From JAHEEL01 sp963715255 (GTDB lineage: Bacteria > Actinomycetota > Acidimicrobiia > Spongiisociales > UBA5794): a stretch of DNA of 64,000 nucleotides. Position numbers and translations under genes: made by a program. The stretch is taken from assembly GCA_963715255.1 (NCBI GenBank), contig CAVQRN010000002.1:496001-560000 (forward strand), written 5' to 3'. The notes below the pieces were generated by a model. That model did no database searches, was not told the DNA's origin, and saw only the letters and a list, made by a program, of their open reading frames with translations. Shown here one piece after another: positions 43,385-52,970 of the stretch. The stretch's first letter is position 1; every line of letters begins with the position of its first letter.

Positions 43385-43569
43385 TTCTCATCCCCGACGG
43401 CGATACCGTGGGACCGAACCACCATCCGGATCTGCTCGATGCGAATCTCGTCGATGAGTGTGTTCAACACTTCGACGCAGCGGCGCAGATCGGTGACCCG
43501 ACGGTCGAGGGACTCGACCTTCTGGTCCAGATGCGCGAGTCGCTGGCCGTCGGTGACTATGGCCCCCAT
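43381..43569 (-). CDS. Small coiled-coil protein, copy 1
   Basis: 62 residues from ATG 43569. The core HLDQKVESLDRRVTDLRRCV shows heptad spacing and ends in a basic tail. It is clearly related to the product of 52347-52559 (LEQKVESLDRDVTDLRRCV), and the upstream bases also align (GGAGG nine to eleven bases ahead of ATG in both). Dimeric coiled coil is likely; function unknown. Confidence 0.5.
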   Translation of the reverse strand: MGAIVTDGQRLAHLDQKVESLDRRVTDLRRCVEVLNTLIDEIRIEQIRMVVRSHGIAVGDEN

Positions 43570-43871
43570 GTTCTCACCATCCTCCAGCCATCGGCAGAAT
43601 CGCCAGGAATCTGTACCTCGCCTCCCGATGCGACCTTCCCAACAACTGCTCGCTACCGACTCGAGATATGCACACGGCCGGTCACGCGTGCCTTCGCGGG
43701 GCAGCTTCGAGGGATGCGGACAACGCCACACTTGCGGTCGAGTCCACGGACGCGCCCATACGGCCGCACGTTGCGACACGTGGGGGCGGTGTTGAAGCTC
43801 GGTTGGATCAGCGAGATCGCCGGTCATGGGATGGCAGTTTCCCTGGGCCGGAATCGTGAACGGCCCGACCC
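43570..43871. other. Intergenic region upstream of the coiled-coil gene
   Basis: About 300 bases with no supported gene. A CGCCCATACGGCC stretch near 43754 belongs to the degenerate CCCAT-centred intergenic repeats of the right half of the window. Confidence 0.3.
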
Positions 43872-44510
43872 TCAAATCCCGAGGGGGATTGCGACGGTGC
43901 TGATGGGTTGGGCGCCCTCGATCGGCTCCGTGAACCGTATACCCTCGTCGAGGTCGAGGTCGAGCGCGGTCTCAGCCGCCGCGGTGAACAATGCGTAGGC
44001 CGGCGAGCCGATCCGGCTTGCTGCGGCGTTCTTCAGCAGCCGGTGAGCGGCGGTGATGTCGGGTCCCAGCACCTCGACGTGCGTACCGATGGATTGCACG
44101 ATGTAGGTCCCGTGGTGGAGAACGAACTTCAGGTCGAGGGACTTCTTGACCTCGCAGGCATTGCAGGTGCACGTCCAGGTCAACCCGGCCTCGTCCAATC
44201 GTCTCATGAAGTCGTCGTAGCAGTCGGTGATGCAGCCGACGAGGGCCGAACCCTTCGGTCCCACGCCGTCCTCGCCTACGGCGAACACAGCATCGCCTTC
44301 GAACTTGACGAGCGTGAAGGGAGGATCGATCCGTTCAGCAATCCCTCCCAGAAGCTTCGACATCAGCCCGTAGGCATAGGGAATCTGACCATCGGCGAAT
44401 GCGTCGCTGGCATGCTCCTGTCTGACGCCTTCCAGGAACATGGTGTAGCCGGAGATGTCCGCGAGCACGATGGTTCCGCTGTATTTCCCGGGGGTCAGAT
44501 CTGTATTCAT
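43872..44510 (-). CDS. DUF2652 protein, class III cyclase-related
   Basis: 212 residues from ATG 44510, with GGAGG five bases upstream. GTIVLADISGYTMFLEGV is the cyclase-type first strand with a D-x-S-G-Y motif, and FVKFEGDAVFA-type LVKFEGDAVFAVGED carries the second Asp. CTCNACEVKKSLDLKFVLH is characteristic of DUF2652 as I recall it. Activity as a cyclase is unproven. Confidence 0.8.
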   Translation of the reverse strand: MNTDLTPGKYSGTIVLADISGYTMFLEGVRQEHASDAFADGQIPYAYGLMSKLLGGIAERIDPPFTLVKFEGDAVFAVGEDGVGPKGSALVGCITDCYDDFMRRLDEAGLTWTCTCNACEVKKSLDLKFVLHHGTYIVQSIGTHVEVLGPDITAAHRLLKNAAASRIGSPAYALFTAAAETALDLDLDEGIRFTEPIEGAQPISTVAIPLGI

Positions 44511-44635
44511 CACGCCTCCACTTCGAAGCTGAACGCTAGTCCAGCACGGGGAGGAATGGACACATGGGCCAGCGTCGCGACTGGGTTTCCGGATCCCACC
44601 ACCAGCCGAATGACTCTGCCGAACGATTGTGTGCG

Positions 44636-44884
44636 CTAGTACATCCACGTGGCCGTATAGATCATCACGGTCACGAGGGCCGCCATCAACAGGCTGACCC
44701 AGACGATCTTGCCGACCGTCATCGCCACTATTCCGGCCCTCTGCGTCCCAGTCGACCGGTTCCACCGCTCAGAAGGCGTGGTCCGGTGGGTAGGCGGATG
44801 ATCCGCGACCACGGGTCCCGGGTCATCACGACGAGTGACCAGCATCCATGCAACCGCCGCTGCCACAATCACCAGCCAGTACAT
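44636..44884 (-). CDS. Small membrane protein, two helices
   Basis: 82 residues from ATG 44884 (GGAG six bases upstream). Helix 1 YWLVIVAAAVAWMLVTRRD, a Thr/Arg-rich loop, and helix 2 VGKIVWVSLLMAALVTVMIY. Not recognised. A TTG at 44929 would add 15 residues. Confidence 0.55.
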   Translation of the reverse strand: MYWLVIVAAAVAWMLVTRRDDPGPVVADHPPTHRTTPSERWNRSTGTQRAGIVAMTVGKIVWVSLLMAALVTVMIYTATWMY

Positions 44885-45284
44885 CACCACTCCGTTCTGC
44901 CTGCGTTTGCCATCCGCCTCTTCCGGCAATCTTCGATCTCACGATTCGGCGGCCGCCTGCGGATGACAGCCGAGCCACGTCTCGGCAATTCCATGGCTCA
45001 CTATCCATTGTCTCCCGGGCGTAGAACACCAATAGGGGCCAATTCCTCGTCCGAGGTTCGACGATGAACGGATGGTCTTCCGAGCGTGATTTCGAGGCAG
45101 TGGCGTCGACGGCGCGAACCCTTCGGCGAACGTGATCGCAACTGGGGGCCGTCACCGCGACCCGTCCACGAAGGCGGACATGGTTGTGATCGCGCGAGGC
45201 CAGCTCTCCGAGGAGTGACCAATTGGAGAATCGCGCATGAGACACGAGCGACCGACTGATCAGGCCGGTCTACGCGTCCCGGCC
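44885..45284. other. Gene-free region left of the FAD oxidoreductase relic
   Basis: About 400 bases. I see no gene, RNA or strong hairpin. It is probably debris around the relic that follows. Confidence 0.35.
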
Positions 45285-45528
45285 ATCACGTTCGGTCTCT
45301 GACGTTCCCGGCTTCGGGCGCTACTTCAGCACCGGGGACGTCGTCGAGCGCCACTAGTGGGATTTGGCCTTCCACCTCGAACGAAGCGGCCTCCTCGAAT
45401 GCGAGCAGACATCCAGCATCTATCTGGTCGGCGATCACAACGTGTGCAACCTCGAAGATGTGTCGACCACTGGCATCTATGTCGCCAACAGAATCCTCGC
45501 CGGACACGGGAATACCTGGCCGACCTAG
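45285..45528 (+). pseudogene. Dead copy of the 3' end of the 57.7 kb FAD oxidoreductase gene
   Basis: Aligns over about 240 bases with 58575-58819. Shared protein stretches are DVVE, then AFHLE, LLECEQ, LVGDHNVCNLED, GIY and ANRILAGHGN, ending in the same place. A Tyr codon has become TAG (45354-45356). The match continues some 40 bases past the stop into the same kind of intergenic repeat. The 5' nine hundred bases are missing. Confidence 0.75.
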
Positions 45529-45948
45529 CCGACCAGAGGCGACATCCGACAACCAGACTCACCCCGCCAACAATCACCCAGACCAGACACTCATATGGGC
45601 GCTCTACAGAGAACGGACAGCGATTGCAGCGCTCTTTTCCGGGAGCGTCGCGACCCACCGTGGTGACAAACGCTCCATCGCTTGGATCGTTCCGAACGGA
45701 CACCGCCGGGTCCGATACCTTGGTTCAAAGCGAACCGGACACAACTCGCCCCACGGGTCACCGCCATAGACCTCCGATGACTCGTCAACGTGGGTCTCGA
45801 CCACCACGGAGAAGCCCGGGCAACCACCTGACCCGGACCCGGATCCCGTGCTATCGCCAATCTGGCCACACCCAAACCGTCAACAATGCGGCACCCGACG
45901 CGACGAACCGGAATCAGCTGGCCAGAAACCCGATTGTTGAGCAGGGTC
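45529..45948. other. Gene-free region right of the relic
   Basis: About 420 bases. It begins with sequence homologous to the region downstream of 58819 and holds a CATATGGGCG motif at 45594. No gene is supportable. Confidence 0.35.
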
Positions 45949-46365
45949 CTAGCGGCGTGCTGAGGATTCGTTCAAGGTAACGGCGTCGCGGACGAGGGCC
46001 TTCAGCGCCTCCTCGTCGATCTTCTCGTCCTCGTGGAGGTCGATGGCGCGCCTGACGTTGCCATCGAGGCTGGCGTTGAAGAGGTGCGAGGGGTCGTTCA
46101 ACGAGGCGCCCTTGGCGAAGGTCATCTTCACGACGTTCTTGTACGTCTCGCCGGTGCAGATGATCCCGTCGTGGGACCACACCGGGGTTCCCAACATCGA
46201 GTTTGACGGCTTCCTCCACTTCACTTCCTCGACCACCTCGGGGTCTGCCAGTTTGATCAGGGTGCGTATCCGAGAGAGCGCCTTGCCCCGCCAGTCGCCC
46301 AGCTCCTCGATCCTCGCGTCTATCAGCTCAGCGGGAGACTCGCCGTTCGAGCCGCTCTTCTTCAT
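45949..46365 (-). CDS. DUF1801 (YdhG/YdeI-like) protein
   Basis: 138 residues from ATG 46365, with GGAGATGAC upstream. ELGDWRGKALSRIRTLIKLA is followed by EEVKWRKPSNSMLGTPVWSH, the W-x-x-P and pocket motifs of DUF1801, and then VVKMTFAKGASLNDPSHLFN. A compact family found in stress and iron contexts; the biochemical role is not known. Confidence 0.85.
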   Translation of the reverse strand: MKKSGSNGESPAELIDARIEELGDWRGKALSRIRTLIKLADPEVVEEVKWRKPSNSMLGTPVWSHDGIICTGETYKNVVKMTFAKGASLNDPSHLFNASLDGNVRRAIDLHEDEKIDEEALKALVRDAVTLNESSARR

Positions 46366-46702
46366 GTCATCTCCACGTCTCTTGGGCGCTCTTCTGTCTT
46401 GCCAGGTCACCCTGCCACAAGTCCACGCCCCGCACTAGGCCGTGCAGGTGGGCGGGGGTAGGACTCATCAGGGGGGCTAGTCGTCAACCGTAGCTCGAAG
46501 GTCGAGCTCAGCTTGGTCAATGTTCATCGGACACCTCCGGACGCAAACCGTGCTCGAGGCTGAACCCGCCTATGTCAGGCACATAGGGGCGGCTGCGGTA
46601 GTCCGGTCGGATCGCACCCAGAAGCTCCTATCCGTGGCGAGTGCTGCTGGTGTTGACGCGGCGTTGCTGTGCGGGGAGATCACATCTCGTGGATTCGTGG
46701 TG
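46366..46702. other. Intergenic region with one short ORF
   Basis: About 340 bases. Apart from the 16-codon ORF at 46477-46527 nothing is supported. Confidence 0.3.
46477..46527 (-). CDS. 16-residue ORF with strong ribosome binding site
   Basis: GGAGGTGT five bases before ATG 46527; reads MNIDQAELDLRATVDD then TAG. Acidic, no membrane or metal motif. It could be a peptide or the surviving start of a deleted gene. Confidence 0.3.
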   Translation of the reverse strand: MNIDQAELDLRATVDD

Positions 46703-46708
46703 TAGGTT
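46703..46708 (+). promoter_or_regulatory. Leaderless -10 box for the second LLM oxidoreductase
   Basis: TAGGTT six bases before ATG 46715. Confidence 0.5.
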
Positions 46709-46714
46709 CATTGG

Positions 46715-47629
46715 ATGCGGATTGGCGTCATCGCTCAGCTTCACGGCCGTCCTGGAGGAGCTCTTGAACCGTCGTGGGAGTCGATCAATCGACTCGCGAC
46801 GGTCGCGGAGCGTGTCGGGTTCGACATGTTCGTGTTCGAGGATGTCCTCATGTATCGCGGAGACGAGGCGACGGACGGGTGTTGGGAGTCGATGACGATC
46901 GCCGGTGCGCTCGCCGCCTCAACAAGCCGGATTCGGCTCGGTCAGTCGGTGATCAACGCTCCCTATCGGTCGCCTGCGATGACGGCGAGTATGGCGACGA
47001 CGCTTGATGAGATATCGGATGGCCGGTACGTGTTGGGGATAGGTGCGGGCAACTCTCCCACGTCAGACTATGAAGGCTTCGGGTTCCCGACCGATCGGCG
47101 CTACTCGCGGTTCGCTGAGAGCATCGAAGTGATCCACACGCTGCTGAGGACCGGCGCGGTGGACTACGACGGCGACTTCCACTTCGCGAAGCGGGCCGAA
47201 CTCGTCCTCCGGGGACCGTCACCGTCCGGCCCGCCGATCAATATCGCCGCTGGGGGACCCAGGATGCTGCGACTCGTTGCCCGCTATGGCGACGCGTGGA
47301 ACTGGTGGGGATGGGACGAGACGATCGATGAGATCATCGGGCGCATGAGTCCCCTCGTCGCCGAGTTGGAACGGGCCTGTGTCGAGGTCGGCAGGGACAG
47401 CACCGAAATCGAGCGGACCTTCGACCTGTATTCGGTCGTTGCACCCGGCTTCTCAGTTGACGCATCCGCGATGTCACAGCCGGTTTCTGGCTCAGCCGAT
47501 GAGATCGCCGAGACGCTTCTCAGTCTCCGTGCCCTCGGAATCGATGAGGTCCGGTGCGATCTGACGGACAAGACCGAAGCGGCCATTGAAGCCATGGCAC
47601 CCGTCGTTGAAGCCCTCCACAACGCCTGA
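46715..47629 (+). CDS. LLM-class flavin/F420-dependent oxidoreductase
   Basis: 304 residues. MRIGVIAQLHGRPGG opens the barrel. RIRLGQSVINAPYRSPAMTA, GRYVLGIGAGNSPTSDYEGF and PINIAAGGPRMLRLVARYGD are the standard blocks of the luciferase-like family, the last binding the cofactor phosphate. WNWWGWDE is substrate-side. Whether it uses FMN or F420 is not decidable by eye. It precedes a convergent nitroreductase. Confidence 0.87.
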   Translation: MRIGVIAQLHGRPGGALEPSWESINRLATVAERVGFDMFVFEDVLMYRGDEATDGCWESMTIAGALAASTSRIRLGQSVINAPYRSPAMTASMATTLDEISDGRYVLGIGAGNSPTSDYEGFGFPTDRRYSRFAESIEVIHTLLRTGAVDYDGDFHFAKRAELVLRGPSPSGPPINIAAGGPRMLRLVARYGDAWNWWGWDETIDEIIGRMSPLVAELERACVEVGRDSTEIERTFDLYSVVAPGFSVDASAMSQPVSGSADEIAETLLSLRALGIDEVRCDLTDKTEAAIEAMAPVVEALHNA

Positions 47630-47679
47630 AGACTCCGCCCCATCAGGAGACCGACATGTGAGCGGCCGTGCAAGGACCG

Positions 47680-48192
47680 CTACCAGGTTCCGAAATGGAC
47701 GACGTCGTCGAACGATCGGCGTGATGGCTTCTGGATCGGCGTCAGGGGTCGGTCGGCGGCGTATCCGACCGCGATCAGCAGGAAGCACTGTTTGCCATCG
47801 GGGAATCCCAGCACCTCCCGGGCGAGCGCCTGATCACTGCAAGCTGCCTGGCCGCTGGCAATACCAAACCCCGTCGCTGCGATCATCATCTGCATCGCTG
47901 CTTGACCGAGGTCGAATCGATCGATCAGGGCCTCCGCCCCTTCGGCCTCGGGCATCACAAGGGCAATCGTCGCTGCGGCACCGGCCGTCCATCCTGCGCC
48001 CTGCCAGACGTGTGAGAGGCGCTCCATCTGATCCTTGTCCGTGACTACGACGAAATCCCAGCGCTGCCCGTTGCGAGCCGACGGGGCCCTGCGACCCGCT
48101 TCGAGGATGCATTCGAGGTCCTCTGTCGAAACCGAATCCGAGGTGAAGCCCCGAACCTGCCTGCGCGAAGTGATGGTGTCCCACGTGTCCAT
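47680..48192 (-). CDS. Nitroreductase-family flavoprotein
   Basis: 170 residues from ATG 48192. RRQVRGFTSDSVSTEDLE and ILEAGRRAPSARNGQRWDF are the FMN-binding SRRSxRxF and APSxxNxQ motifs, and the C-terminal LIAVGYAADRPLTPIQKPSR closes the fold. Single-domain, likely homodimeric, FMN- and NAD(P)H-dependent reduction. Substrate unknown. Confidence 0.88.
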   Translation of the reverse strand: MDTWDTITSRRQVRGFTSDSVSTEDLECILEAGRRAPSARNGQRWDFVVVTDKDQMERLSHVWQGAGWTAGAAATIALVMPEAEGAEALIDRFDLGQAAMQMMIAATGFGIASGQAACSDQALAREVLGFPDGKQCFLLIAVGYAADRPLTPIQKPSRRSFDDVVHFGTW

Positions 48193-48199
48193 GGAACCG

Positions 48200-48205
48200 A
48201 CGATA
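48200..48205 (-). promoter_or_regulatory. Leaderless -10 box for the nitroreductase
   Basis: TATCGT on the minus strand, seven bases before ATG 48192. Confidence 0.5.
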
Positions 48206-48291
48206 GCCCGGACCGGGACACCCACGAACGCGTATCGGCGCGGCATGTCCCATCAACCTTGGCGGCACACATGGCTGGGAGCCCGATGGGC

Positions 48292-48672
48292 TCAGGTGAG
48301 CTGGAACTTCACCAGCGGCGCGCTGTCAACCCACTGCGGGAGGGCGTGCTGAGCCTTCTCTGGCTCGTTGCCCCGACAATCGGTGAGGATTCTGTACAGC
48401 ACATCAGCGTGCTCGCCCGGGTCCGTGATCTCGGCCGCCGTGGCAGCGAGGTCTGTGACACCTCCGTTCTTGAGGTGCACGGTGAACCCCGAATTGGCCT
48501 CCGCGTTGGCGAGCCAGTCACGTTTGGCCCCGGGTCGGCCCGTGATGTGGTAGCTCACGTCGACGGCGTGGAGGTTGATCTCGATCCTTCGTGGCAAGCC
48601 ACGTCTCGCTCCGATCGTGGTGATGGAGATAGCTCCGCCGCGTCGGAGGGCCTCGGTGAACGTTGGGTTCAT
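48292..48672 (-). CDS. Deazaflavin (F420)-dependent nitroreductase-like protein
   Basis: 126 residues. The split-barrel start NPTFTEALRRGGAISITTIG followed by GLPRRIEINLHAVDVSYHIT is the DDN/FDOR pattern, and PGAKRDWLANAEANSGFTVH is the conserved region binding F420. These enzymes occur in actinobacteria that make F420. No ribosome binding site is seen at ATG 48672. Confidence 0.83.
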   Translation of the reverse strand: MNPTFTEALRRGGAISITTIGARRGLPRRIEINLHAVDVSYHITGRPGAKRDWLANAEANSGFTVHLKNGGVTDLAATAAEITDPGEHADVLYRILTDCRGNEPEKAQHALPQWVDSAPLVKFQLT

Positions 48673-48964
48673 TCGTGTGGAAGCCGGAACTCGAGCAAGC
48701 GTATTCCGTCCTCACGTCTGGTCCGTACCCGGACCGGTTCAGACCCCCATGAGAGGGGACCATGTGGGCGGACTGCGAAGGACGATCGGTGATTGCGTCA
48801 GGTCGTCAGAAGGCGTTGCTCCAATTCGAGGAGACATGAAGCGGAAGACGCTCTGGATACGAGGCGTCGCTCCAAATCGAGCGAGCGGCCGATGCGGGGC
48901 GCTCCGGGGAAGAGGCATCCTCGTGGTCAATCGGATCGCTCGTCAGTCCGACGGCGCGGCGGTC
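48673..48964. other. Intergenic region with an imperfect direct repeat
   Basis: GGCGTTGCTCCAATTCGAG near 48812 is repeated as GGCGTCGCTCCAAATCGAG near 48863. No gene is seen. Confidence 0.35.
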
Positions 48965-50083
48965 TCAACCAGTCATGATGGCTTGGCGCTTGGATGCCAG
49001 GTGGTCGACGACGTGCTTCGCATCGATCGGCATGCCGGACAGCGTCTCCGACCAGAGAGCGTGGAGGAAGAACAACCCGCAGAAATAGAGACCCGGTTGG
49101 CCCGGCACGATCCCTCTCTCATGGACGGGATGGTGTTGAGCGTCGAACACCGGGAGGTCGATCCAGCTGAATCCGGGGCGGAAGCCCGTGCACCAAATGA
49201 CGTTTGCAACGTCGAGCAGCGGTACCGTCGGCGAGCATCGGGAGTCCGTCCTCGACACTTGTCACGCGTTCGACACGTCGGACTCCGGCCTTGGCGAGAT
49301 CGGTCGGTTTCACCCGCACGATTGGTGCCCCACCGCCGTGTGCTATTAGTTTCGGCCGCACTCTGCGCCCGACGGGTGTGCTCGTGTTGAGTACTTTGAC
49401 GGCGGCGAAACGGACGAGCCGTACCCCGATGTTGCGACCGAACCACGGCTCGAGGTGGAACGGAATGACGGGCGACGGTTTTCCGGAGAGATAGGTCGTA
49501 TGCGTTTCGGCGACTTCGAGGCCGATGTCTGCGCCCGAGTTGCCGAATCCGACGACGAGGGCCGGACCATCTGCGAGCTGGGACGGGCGCTTGTATTGGG
49601 CCGAATGCATCTGGTTGATGTCGGGGTTGAGGTCGGGGGCGAAGTCGGGAACATTGGGTACTTGATAGTCGGCCATTGCGACCACCACGTTGGCAGAGCG
49701 AAGCTCGCCGACCTGCGGCCTCGACCACGTAGGTTTCGCCGTCGAAGCTGAGACGGGTCACCCTGGTACTCGAGCGCACGGGGAGGTCATTCACCTCTGC
49801 ATACGTCTCGAGGTATGTTGCGAGTTCGTCCTTGGAGATGTATTGATCGGCCTTGGCGGGGAACTTCATGCCGGGGAGACCGTTGTATCTCGCCGGTGTG
49901 AAGAGGAGGAGTGAGTCCCACCGTTTGCGCCATGCGTCGCCGACACGCTCGTTGGCGTCGAGGATCACGAAATCCACTCTTGCGTTGGGCTAGTTCGTAT
50001 CCCACGGTCAGACCGGTCTGGCCGCCTCCGATGACGATCGTGTCGACGTACTCGGTGCGGGGCTCGGGCTGCTCGTAGGTCAT
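48965..50083 (-). pseudogene. Flavin-containing monooxygenase-like gene, three frameshifts
   Basis: From ATG 50083 (GAGAGGA upstream) the FAD motif DTIVIGGGQTGLTVGYELAQ is read, then one extra base; DFVILDANERVGDAWRKRWD continues, then a second extra base near 49705; VVVAMADYQVPNVPDF and LVVGFGNSGADIGLEVAE (NADPH motif) follow, then a third near 49235; VANVIWCTGFRPGFSWIDLP ends the protein. Each junction is repaired by dropping a base. About 372 residues once joined, similar in kind to the gene at 41859. It lies downstream of, and in line with, a broken LuxR gene. Confidence 0.75.
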
Positions 50084-50206
50084 TGCCTGATTCCTCTCGT
50101 GTGGCGTGATGCCAACGTACGCGCAACCGGGCCGTCCCGCATCGCCAGTACTACCCAACTTCTGGGAACGTTGCCGTGGGTACTCCTACCCACCGACGGC
50201 GGAGGC

Positions 50207-51860
50207 TCAGGCCAGCCCGCTCCTGATGGCGAATGCGGTCGCCGCCGATCGGGATGAAACGCCGAGTTTCGTGAAGATGTTTGACACGTGACGGTCGATC
50301 GTGCGTTCGCTGAGAACCAAGTCTGCGGCGATCGAACGATTGGTAGCACCCGATGTCAGCATGCGGAGCACCTCGACTTCTCGATCGGTGAGCCCGTTCG
50401 GCCACTCCGATCGGGAGCCGTGGAGCAGGTCGTCGACGAACCGAACGTCGGGGATGGCACCAAGACCTGACGAAGATCGCCCGCGCCGCCTCGAGCTCCA
50501 GGTTCGCCGACTCGATGTCGCCCCGGGCCCGGAGCGAGCGAGCAAGATCGACCCTGATGCGTGCGACCTCGTAGGGAATCGACAGGTCCTGCCAGATCGC
50601 TCTTGGCTCGCTTCAGGTGGCCCGACGGCCTGGGTGATGCGGTTCTCCGCCAACGCCACGCGGCCTTCGGCGTCGGCCGCCCAGGCGACATGGGCGTCCG
50701 TGCGGGTCGCCTTGGCGGCAGCCGAGAGCTCCTCGGTTGCACGCTTGGCTTCCGGTAGCCGGTCCGTTGCGATCGCCACTTCGATGTAGGCAGGAAGCAC
50801 CTGGATTTCGGACGAAGAGGTCGATCGCCTCGGCGAGCGCCTCAGACAGCAAGGCGAACGCTGCTTCCGGGTTCCCTTGTGCGAATCTGAGCAGGGCCAA
50901 TCCCGGCATCGGGTCGCCACCGTCGAGGCTCACCCGGCGGTAGCCATCGTCGGCTGCGTCGAGATCGCCGCGCATCCGGTGGATCTCGGCAAGCTGATAG
51001 TTGGCCTGGGCCGCAATCGCCGAACCGCGCCCCGAGCTCGCCCGCACGGCGGGCCTCTTCAGCGGCCTCCGCCCACGCCCCCTGCAAGCGAAGGATCTCG
51101 GAGCGATGTGCCAGGCACTGGTCGTTGAAGGCGACGAGGTCGGGCTGCTCACCGCACCAGTCGGTCAAGCGAGCGCGTCCATTCCGCAGCGCGTCTGATC
51201 GCATGCGTTTCGTAGCAGCCCTCGAGGACGCTGCAATACACGATGACCGGTCACCATCGGGGAGAGGCGGGAACCAGTCACCGATATCATGACTTCGTCG
51301 AGGAGTCTGAGTCCTTCGTCGTTCTCGAGAGTCTGAGGAGTGCCCGGCCCTGGGTTTGGGCTGCGAGGGCCGTGAGGTCCGGATCGTCGAAGCGTCTCCC
51401 GATGTCGGCTGCCTGGGCACCTACCTACACGACATCTTCGAACTCGCCTGCATGCGACGTGGCGCAGCATCCGAGGCATCAGCAGGTACCCGCGCTCGAC
51501 ACAGTCCTCAGGTGCGGCGAGCAGGAGCCGTTCGGAGAGCTCCACCCATCCGCTGGCCTGAGGGATCTTCCCTCGGCTCGCCAGGTTCGTCGCCAACCAG
51601 AGGGCCGTCCTCGCCGCATGCAGGACCTCGCCCTGCTCGCGGTAGGCGTGATACGCCCGTTCCTGGATCTCGAGCATCTCGGATACCTTCCCCAGCATGT
51701 ACGCCGTCGTTGCGTACAACACGAGATCGGACGGCTCGATCGGTGCGGCCTTGTCGGCGGTGCCGAATGCCGTGCAAGCCGCGGTCCATGCCCGCTCGGT
51801 GTAGGAGGACCTGGCGCGACCGAGAAGATTCGCTCGCGAGGAATCGAAGTCGGAGGCCAT
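50207..51860 (-). pseudogene. TPR-LuxR transcriptional regulator gene, heavily frameshifted
   Basis: The ends are clear: MASDFDSSRANLLGRARSSY (TPR start at ATG 51860) and LTDREVEVLRMLTSGATNRS with SERTIDRHVSNIFTKLGVSS (LuxR helix-turn-helix at the C-terminus). Between them the expected TPR protein is recovered only by changing frame about nine times, for example at 51450, 51320, 51240, 51165, 51020, 50815, 50620 and 50590, and one TAG lies in the GEFEDVV frame. Total span matches an intact 550-residue family member. The adjacent monooxygenase is broken too, so decay or poor local sequence is likely. Confidence 0.7.
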
Positions 51861-52209
51861 GGGCCAACGCTACTCGGTCGAACATCCGCCATCCCGTAAT
51901 CGACGCGAGCTTGACGATCGCCCGGACCAACAGCAGCCACGCCGATGCGTCGCTCTCGACATTCCTACGACTTGACCTGGGTCTCGGCGAGAGAACGCGA
52001 CGGGTGCTCGATGACATCGAGCGACCCGGCGACCGGGTGCGCCGCACACACACCGTGGCCTCAAGGACGCAATCGGCCGCTACCGGATCGATACGAGAAT
52101 CGATCACGATGCGTCTCCCCGCGCCATCCGAAGCGGTGAAGAGAGAGCAGTTCAGCCTCGCACGGAACCGCACATCAGGCCCATATGGGCGACCAGCACC
52201 GCTCGACTA
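51861..52209. other. Intergenic region
   Basis: About 350 bases. A GCCCATATGGGC palindrome at about 52179 is the clearest member of the CCCAT-centred repeats. No gene is supported. Confidence 0.3.
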
Positions 52210-52350
52210 GTGCCTGCGTCGCACACGAGGCTCGGGTTCGTCGAGATCAAGAGACTCCGAGCCGCAGCGATGGCCCGCAAGGCCGGGCACGAAAACGAGA
52301 TCCAGAAATCCGTCGAGTATGCCGATGCTTGGAGGGCACTGAAGAAATGA
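52210..52350 (+). CDS. Possible small protein upstream of coiled-coil copy 2
   Basis: 46 codons from GTG 52210, or 26 from ATG 52270, ending HENEIQKSVEYADAWRALKK. Its stop overlaps the next start (ATGA), which favours co-translation. Could be the remains of a longer gene. Confidence 0.35.
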   Translation: MPASHTRLGFVEIKRLRAAAMARKAGHENEIQKSVEYADAWRALKK

Positions 52351-52559
52351 GAGAGATGATTACCGAAGGCCAACGGAAAGTGGGCCTCGAGCAGAAGGTT
52401 GAGAGTCTCGACCGGGACGTAACGGATCTCAGACGTTGCGTCGAGGCATTGAATGCACTCGTTGGTGAGGGCCGTCTCTATCAGGTGAGGTCGGTGGTGC
52501 CGTCCAAGAACGTTGACACATCGGACAACCCTTGGCGTTCGATCGAGCCCACCGGATAG
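52347..52559 (+). CDS. Small coiled-coil protein, copy 2
   Basis: 70 residues from ATG 52347, with GGAGGG nine bases upstream. GLEQKVESLDRDVTDLRRCV and EALNALVGE match copy 1 at 43381-43569, after which the tails diverge (IEPTG end here). Heptad-like Leu/Val spacing predicts a short coiled coil. Function unknown. Confidence 0.5.
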   Translation: MREMITEGQRKVGLEQKVESLDRDVTDLRRCVEALNALVGEGRLYQVRSVVPSKNVDTSDNPWRSIEPTG

Positions 52560-52970
52560 GCATCCTTCCGACAAGTTGGTGACGGTTGAGAAAGACCCTC
52601 CGGACGGCGCTCTTCCGACGATAGAGCTGGGCCGTGGCCGCACACATCCTGACATATGGGCGGCATTCAGACTCTGACCGACCCGCCCATAGTGAAGGTC
52701 GTATGCCAAGGTGCTTGCGGGTTGGATGGACAGGATCGGGGTGGACCACACCGTGCTGGTGGGCAGACTCGTACGAGGTCACACCGGAATTCCTCTCTGG
52801 CCGCATGACAGCCGCGTCCGGCCGGCGGGGGACCTCCAATTGCCAGGTCCGTGCGGTTGAGGGATCGCGCAATCACAGGTGCGACGACTCTGATTGAACT
52901 GCGACAGGTTCCGTCGGTTGTCTTCGGCCCCTGTCCTGCCTCCCTCCCCATCTCGCGACCGTTGGAACCT
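52560..52970. other. Intergenic region with repeat elements
   Basis: About 410 bases. It holds CATATGGGCGGC at 52653, CCCGCCCATAG at 52682 and one arm of the paired repeat at 52699. No gene is supported. Confidence 0.35.
52699..52780. repeat. Dispersed intergenic repeat, copy A
   Basis: Contains TTGGATGGACAGGA and further matches to 53985-54066 over about 80 bases, by eye near 70 percent. Confidence 0.5.

Noticed and set aside
45458..45769. Plus-strand ORF next to the FAD pseudogene
   Set aside because: Starts inside the dead copy in a different frame and has no homology.
51356..52210. Long plus-strand ORF opposite the LuxR pseudogene
   Set aside because: Arg/Ser-rich shadow frame; the LuxR frames explain the conserved sequence.
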